NCBI GenBank assembly: GCA_944470555.2
Contig: OX104134.1
Coordinates: 9,341,248-9,405,247 of the forward strand
DNA from: Heterobilharzia americana
Taxonomy: Eukaryota; Platyhelminthes; Trematoda; Strigeidida; Schistosomatidae
Direction: 5' to 3'
DNA length: 64,000 nucleotides
Under the pieces are notes generated by a model. It saw only the letters and a list, made by a program, of their open reading frames with translations, had not been told where the DNA came from and ran no database searches. This document shows, piece by piece, positions 58,140 through 64,000 of the stretch (positions are counted from its first letter, which is position 1; each line of letters opens with the position of its first letter). The translations under genes and the position numbers were made by a program.

Positions 58140-59530
58140 ATATATATTTTGTACAACACAGGTTACATGAATACGAGTCAGTCTAAAGGTATGATCATTT
58201 TGGTAGTGAGAAATTACTAGTGTGTTCAATGTTAAGCTACACATTAGATACCGTCAGTCACGCCATGTAAGCGGTGTGTTGACGCAGGCTGTGTAACGGC
58301 TAAAGTCCAATAATCTTGGCCTGAACGCGGGAAATAACTAGGCAATGCCAACTAACTGAGTCTAGCCAGTCCCCGCGTTCTACTGTATAGCTCCCTAACT
58401 TCCGCGAGTGACGCACAGTCAATGGTTGGATCAAAATATCAAAGCATGGTTTGTGGTAAATCAGTGGTAGATTCCTAACAAAATTTGTGGTACTATCAAA
58501 GCAACAATAAGTTATGTCAAAATTACAAAAATACCTCAACAGTGCCGCTGGGTAACTATACAGTCCAAACGTTCTCAGATGCAAATACTTACTATACGGT
58601 AAAGACTGGTTCAACAAATACAATTGTTAAGTACCTGACAGTCAATAAGAATATTCCCGACAAAAGGGATCAAAACTCTGTCTACAGGAATCAAATCAAC
58701 AAATAGACGTTTCCAGTAGGCAGCCAAAAAACAAGCAGTCAAATCACAGTACAACCATAAGCTGAGCCAAAACAAAATGTCGGCGCAGTAAAACAACATC
58801 ATCTCGTCGACAGTCCAGCGTCACATGATAGGAAAGTGAAGCATTCATGATAGGCCTCAAGCGTACAAAGTTAAATACTGAGTACAAAGTCAGAGAAGAC
58901 AGTCAAACAATCAAATAACATTACACTGGCTAGGGTCAAAGGTACACCATCCATAACGGGGGTAAAAATATTCCAATAAATGTCAATACTATCAAGTAGG
59001 GTGATCAGGAGGGATTTCCAGATCATTCTTCCGCTACAGGTTGTCGCGAATTCAGATGCAGCCGGAGGATCTGGGGCAGTTACTTTGGGGTAGACACCTC
59101 GTCAGTTTTGTGGAGGTCGCTTTAGAGCTGAATCTAATTTTCAGGTCAATTTTCTGTTACAGGCTTAGTTCGAAACTAGGAGTTATTCGGTTATCGTTTG
59201 AATCCTCCAATACTCTTCAAGGTGGGGCAGGCACTACAGTCGTGACTCTGGGGTGTGCGCGTTTGTCATAAGGTTTTGACGGCACGGTGAACACTGACAA
59301 ATGCCATTTCCAGGATTCCATTTGAATGCAGGACTGGTTACGTAACCCGGAAAGTGAATAACAAAAGCGAGCAGCAGGCGAAATTCGAAATAGGAGCACA
59401 AAAGTTCGCAGGAGTAGATCAACCATGACACACCCGGGTGAGTTATTCGTACTGACTACAAAACTTACTTGAAGAAGTGTCCAAAATCAACCGTTTAGAA
59501 GTAAGCTTGGGTGGAAGAAGAAGGTGCGCA
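58140..59530 (-). repeat. Repeat A, copy 3, split by repeat B
   Basis: 58140-58290 and 59165-59530 together match repeat A copy 1 in reverse complement, with the TA-rich tail on the left at about 58130-58150. The two halves are separated by an 870-bp insertion. The copy extends beyond the truncation point of copy 2. Confidence 0.7.
58292..59161 (+). repeat. Repeat B, copy 2 (probable solo LTR, about 870 bp)
   Basis: Inserted into repeat A. It starts TGTAACGG and ends CTGTTACA, a short inverted TG...CA terminus as in LTRs. The flanks read GGCTG on the left and GGCTT on the right, a 4-of-5 match to a target duplication. An AATAAA lies at about 58975 on the + strand. It is nearly identical in its core to 2762-3628. 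No tRNA primer site or coding region was seen beside it. A MITE-like DNA element is the alternative. Confidence 0.65.
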
Positions 59531-60019
59531 CGACAGTAACGAAAATTGGTCTGAAGCCAAAGATACAGCTACGAAGGTGAGAGATCAGAGGAATTGGGAC
59601 CAGGTATTCACTTGTTACAAACCTATATACAAACGGTTGATGAAGTTATAAACATTTAAATGAACTTCACGGTTTTTTCTAGGATGGTAACCACACTTCA
59701 TCTAGGCACTGGAGAGGGATGATCATGGCGTTGCCTGTTGAGTGTTATCATATCGGGGCTACCGAAACAATATGTTGGTGCAGAGTGCTTACATGTAAGC
59801 ACTCATAACAGGGGGAAATGATAAAACATGTTAAATGCTATGAAGACGCACCGACAAATATTTCATTTATCAATCAGGAGTAAAGAGATTATTTTAAGAG
59901 AAGAATTTTAAGAAATAGGTGTAAAGTCTTGAGATCGGCTAGGTTATGAAGAAATGTAGGTTACGTCAGAGTAGCTACAGGGTTCACTGTTGCAAATCGT
60001 ATCGTATCGTAACAAAGAC

Positions 60020-60806
60020 ACAAACTCGGGGAACGGTCACGCCGGCACGTGCTCACGGCAACCGTAACCAGCGGAAACAGCCGTTTGCCCTACATCACCG
60101 ACATTAAAACGAAAGTCCGCTACCTCGTCGACACCGACGCAAAAGTTAGCGTCCTTCCCGCACCGACAAAGGAGCTTCATCATGACCCATCCTTCAATCT
60201 TCAAGCAGCCAATGACAAGGCAGTCGCGACATTCGGAGACAGTATATTTACCTCAACTTAGGTCTACGTAAACCTATCCACTGGATTTTTCGCCTTGCTG
60301 ACGTTTCTATGCCCATCGTTGGCATAGATTTGCTAAACCATTACGATCTACTCATAGATGCTCGCCGTTGACGACTGATAGATGACAACATAAAGTTATC
60401 TGTTGGCGACACCACTTATGTAGGTCCGAGTTTAGCCATCGTTAGAACCAAACATCCAGGCGACGCGTCCTACCAAGCAGTTTTGGAGAAATATCCAGAG
60501 TCGCAGCAACCGAAGCACATTCTTCCGTGCATAACTAGCAATGTTATGCATCACGTGACAACTACAGGTCCACCTGCGGCATCCAAAGCGCGCCGTCTAT
60601 CCCCCGATAAGCCCAGAACAGCGAAAAGCGAATTCGACCACATGCTCGAACTGGGCATAATCAGACCGTCAAACAGTCCTTGGGCATCGCCATTGCACAC
60701 GGTTCCCAAAAAGGATAGCAACGACTGGCGTCCAACCAGTGATTACCGAAGGCTTAACTCCAAAACGACTCCGGACTGCTACGCGGTACCTCAATACAAA
60801 CCCTAG
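60020..60806 (+). pseudogene. Ty3/gypsy pol fragment: aspartic protease and start of RT
   Basis: The protease block reads YLVDTDAKVSVLPAP (60110-60165), with the usual DTGA changed to DTDA, a loss of the catalytic glycine. It continues over a frameshift to PIVGIDLLNHYDLLID (60315-60358). The RT N-terminus follows at 60600-60800 with SEFDHMLELGIIRPSNSPWA and VPKKDSNDWRPTSDYRRLN. The rest of RT, RNase H and integrase are absent. The motif combination is characteristic of Ty3/gypsy retrotransposons. Confidence 0.85.
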
Positions 60807-61207
60807 TACACTTTGCCTTTTTGTATCAATTTTTATTACCATGTAACGAAACTTTTAAAAAAAACGGTGAAAATGAGTGTAAATTTCTATTTTTCGATAT
60901 GTTTAAATATGAATATTTTCCATTTTTGCGAAACGTTTTCGTGGTATTAAAGACTTTTATTTATGTTCCAGTGCAACGAGCACTGAACGGAACGTCAAAG
61001 GAACTGTGAACCGCGATCGACGTCCAACTCGATTTGTTGTATTTTATTATTTAATTGCCACGACACCCTAGAATAAGTTCAAACAACCAGGGGCCACTTC
61101 ACGCAGTTAGCCCATCGGAAGAGTTTTACCAGTGGAGAAACCAATGGGTTTTTTACTTCCGGCTGGTATCGTCTTAGGGTCCTCACAAACCGCTAGGGGG
61201 AGTGATC
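60807..61207. other. Spacer between gypsy fragment and LTR-like repeat
   Basis: AT-rich. No pol motif recognised, implying deletion of most of the element interior if 61208-61553 is its 3' LTR. Confidence 0.4.
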
Positions 61208-61553
61208 TGTAGCGTCACACACTTCCCCAAAATCAATAGCCTAGGGTTTGACGACTTTCGACATTGATGCTGACTTGATAGTTTAACTGGACTCGCTAAG
61301 CTGAAGGCACCCGGTCAAGCATCCTCGCCATTTGGCACGCTGTCGTGTTACGTTGCACTGCTCGTATTCGACTCTCTAGCCAGTTAGTTGGAACTCATCG
61401 GTGTTTTGGCACAACTATTCAAATATACTACTCCATCCGACTACGCTATCGTGTTCTTCCTTGGTCTCATATTCGTGGGTATATAACAAGTCCGAATAAT
61501 TAGTGATTGGTCTTTGCGTCTATCAAGTTCGCACCAGGACGAATCCTAAAACA
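61208..61553 (+). repeat. Repeat C, copy 2 (putative Ty3/gypsy 3' LTR)
   Basis: Similar in the same orientation to 8826-9172. Starts TGTAGCGTCAC and ends near CTAAAACA. It lies downstream of the protease-RT relic on the same strand, as a 3' LTR would. A length of about 345 bp is normal for flatworm gypsy LTRs. Which named family it belongs to was not determined. Confidence 0.5.
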
Positions 61554-62289
61554 TCAAAGATTCGCAGTCTTGCGAAAATTATAACTGACAGCTATGTCTG
61601 CATTTTTAACTCTAGTATCCAGAAATAATAAATAAATAAATGAATAATTCTCATATTAGCGACTTAACATTCTAGAAGCTACTTTGAAGGCATCCTCACA
61701 CTGAAATGTGTCCAAATACCTGCAGGATTTTACGAGTCCTGAATAGCACAGACGGAATATCATTAAACTCCATTGAGAACAATAGAAGATCCTGCTAGCT
61801 ATGAAACGAGCAAGAAAGTACCACTTTCCGGTAAATATAAAGTGTTAAAGTTTAGATAATAATAAATGTTATTCTCACATAATGGATTCAGCTTCGGGGA
61901 TACAGGTTTGAAAGCATCGTCACATTGATAATTGTTGAAGGCTAGCGAAATGGTATTTAGCGTTAAATACATGGTAAAAGTTGCCGAAATTCATGAGACG
62001 GGCATGGATTTTCATAACACATCATGCCCTTGTGGTCAGGATGTGCTTCAGTTTCCCGTCCACTTCCATTAGCAAAAAATCATGGGTTTTGACAATTGTG
62101 AAGACGTCATTGAATGAACAGCCTTGCCGAACTAATCAGTGCACTACGCACCAGCCAGTAAAAGTCCGGGATAAAAAAGGAGATTAAACATAGGACTTGC
62201 ACTCCTACAACGTAAAACCTGTCCGATCGCAAAAAACTATGAAACACAAACAAAATACAAAAAAGTCAGAAAATTCCCCAATGAGATAT
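61554..62289. other. No gene recognised
   Basis: AT-rich with a short AAAT repeat (about 61625-61645). No coding motif. Confidence 0.4.
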
Positions 62290-63245
62290 TATTATACAAG
62301 CACATCACTTGCGTTCCTAGTGGAACACACGAGTTCAGTCGCGTGTCTCCATTCCACTCTGTTCTCCGCAGTCTTTTCAACCTGGCGGATCTTATTGTTT
62401 ATGCTGAGCGCAGTGCAGTGGATCTCCACACTGACTTCAGATTATTAAAACCCTGCCTTACTTTTCCGATCCTGGATTTGACATCCTCATTCGTGCCGCC
62501 GCCTGTAGTTGAAACGATGCTGCCTTGGCAGGTGGGTGAAAGAGACTACCTCCTTCAGGTTTCTCTCGTTCATGGTGCTTGTTGTTGTTGGTTGGGTATC
62601 TTCATCACCTCTGTCTTCTCTACGTTCACTTGAAGTCCCATCTTCGCTGCCTCACCTCTTCTGTCAACTTGTTAGTTTTTGCCTGTAGATCTTCGAGCTT
62701 GTGCCACAAGACATTGGACACAAATCATCGTCGGCGAAATCCAAATCTTCTTCAGCGGTCTTTCCATCGGTCCAGCCAGCGTGTGCACCCCTTCTTGCTA
62801 TTCACAGTTTCTGCATGATCCAGTCGACCACAATCAGGAAGATCATGGGTGATAGTAGGAGGCAGCCTTGTCTTACTCCTGTCTCCACTTCAAAGGCACC
62901 ACTGAGCTTTCAATTGTGAACCACTCGTCCTCATATAGATGTTGAATGAGGTTGAAAAAGGTTTGTGGCACTAAAACCGTAGTGTTGAAGCAGCTGCCTG
63001 ACAAATTACATCTCGGTCGACGCTGTCAAAGGTCGTTCCAAAGTCGATGAAGATGAGGTAGAGAGTTGACTGTTATTCTATGCTCTGTTCTATGATGATG
63101 CGTAGCGTTGCAATCCGATCCACACATGATTTGTTCTTCCTGAAGCCAGCCAGCTAGCCTGTTCCGGTCGTAATTTTAAATCCAGAGCATCCTATTGTCT
63201 CTCCAGGATGATGCGGCATAATATTTTGCTTGAAGTGGACAGGCG
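62290..63245 (-). mobile_element. SR2-like RTE fragment, - strand arm
   Basis: It starts in 3' UTR sequence matching 42305-42380, skips about 380 bp encoding the C-terminus, and resumes in the segment matching 42760 onwards up to the RT middle (42985-43600). 62579-62900 is almost identical to 34785-35105, including odd indels such as GTGCCACAAGACATTGG. Broken throughout. Confidence 0.85.
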
Positions 63246-63835
63246 CTGGCACGAGTGAGGATGTCAAGGCCAGGATCGGAGAAGCGAAACAGAGCTTCAT
63301 CATCTGAAGTCAGTGTGGAGGTCTACTGCACTGCACTCAGCATGAACAATAAGATCTGAGTTTCCGACACTGTCACTCAGTCAGTGCTTCTGTGTGATGG
63401 TTGGGAGACTTGGCGCTTTACGAAAGGCATTTCCAGCAAACTACGGTCATTCATCGACAGCTTCCACCTGGGTTCACTCCGCACTGAAGATCAGATCAAA
63501 TGGCCAGAAAGTATAAGCAACAATGAACTCTGGCTGATGGCAAATCAACCAAGAACCTATCACCCAACAAATATGCAGACGAAGGTGGAGATGCATTGGA
63601 TTGGGCATTCACTGAGAAGACCATTCCGGGACAATACGCGCCAGGCCGTCGAGTGTAAAGAACGAGTCGGACGTCCTAGCGTAGGGTGACATGGAGGAGA
63701 TGGTGCGAGGAAGAAGTGAAAGCTTGGGGTAGTCGCGGCGCCAGGTTGAAAAGACTGCGGAGAATAGAATGGAATGGAGACATGCGACTAAACCCTCATG
63801 TTTTTTTATGTGCCGGAGGGACAAATATATATATA
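63246..63835 (+). mobile_element. SR2-like RTE fragment, + strand arm
   Basis: The + strand encodes the C-terminal part of the enzyme: a DVKARIGEAKQSF-like segment (63258), LLCDGWETWRFTKGIS (63384-63430), IKWPESISNNELW (63495-63535) and MHWIGHSLRRPFRDNTRQAVE (63590-63655). It then enters 3' UTR sequence near 63720-63785. It is joined 5'-to-5' with the - strand arm and shares derived sequence with it. Dead. Confidence 0.85.
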
Positions 63836-64000
63836 TATTAATCGCGAATCATCGTTCCTTGCTTCTGTTTGTTGTAATTAGACATTGTGGACGTGGTAAT
63901 ACGCTGACTGTCGCCCATTTTCAGCCGCCGTTTGTTCCTGTGTCAATTTTTCCACTGACAACCAAGCCAACATTTAGAACTGAATTACTCCCTTTTGACG
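63836..64000. other. No feature recognised at the window end
   Basis: A short TA repeat (63827-63838) precedes this stretch. Nothing else is recognised before the window ends. Confidence 0.4.

Noticed and set aside
1285..61553. Left (1-9 kb) and right (55-61.5 kb) parts as one large inverted duplication
   Set aside because: Repeats A, B and D are inverted between the two sides, but repeat C keeps its orientation, B is nested in A only on the right, and the DNA between the repeats does not match. Independent insertions explain it better.

Overview
This is a eukaryotic window that reads as the nuclear genome of a blood fluke (Schistosomatidae). The grounds are: introns of 31-38 bp clustered at the 5' end of a gene and kilobase introns further down; SR2-like RTE and CR1-like non-LTR retrotransposons; and tRNA-derived SINEs carrying hammerhead-ribozyme motifs (Sm-alpha type). 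The genus is inferred, not proven.

Two host genes are well supported and converge tail to tail. On the + strand (about 10.28-14.2 kb, possibly ending at 28.08 kb) is a monocarboxylate-transporter-like SLC16 gene. It has a long first coding exon (10279-12698), a second exon (14065-14211) and a candidate last exon (27951-28084). Two single missing G residues break its frame at 10920 and 11160. On the - strand (41613 down to 29108) is a complete gene for the ribosome-assembly factor MRTO4/Mrt4: six exons whose junctions all fit in phase, giving 267 residues.

Most of the rest is transposon sediment. Three full-length RTE insertions are delimited by target-site duplications: 20241-23945 (+, second RTE family), 34119-37141 (-, SR2-like, decayed) and 42290-45505 (-, SR2-like, one intact ORF between a perfect 12-bp duplication). 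Two opposed SR2-like fragments lie at 62.3-63.8 kb. CR1-like relics lie at 39.6-40.8, 49.3-54.7 and 56.6-57.5 kb. A Ty3/gypsy relic with an LTR lies at 60.0-61.55 kb. Two nearly head-to-head SINEs form a palindrome at 25.34-25.91 kb, and two more hammerhead relics lie at 33.29 and 33.55 kb.

The outer parts (1-9 kb and 52-61.5 kb) share four dispersed repeats, here named A (with a TA-rich 3' tail), B (about 870 bp, solo-LTR-like), C (about 345 bp, LTR-like) and D (about 1.3 kb, unclassified). No CRISPR, rRNA, true tRNA or bacterial feature was seen. I found no novel multi-gene system. The most interesting items are the possibly active RTE copy, the hammerhead SINE palindrome, the micro-intron architecture of MRTO4, and the single-G deletions that may be sequence errors.
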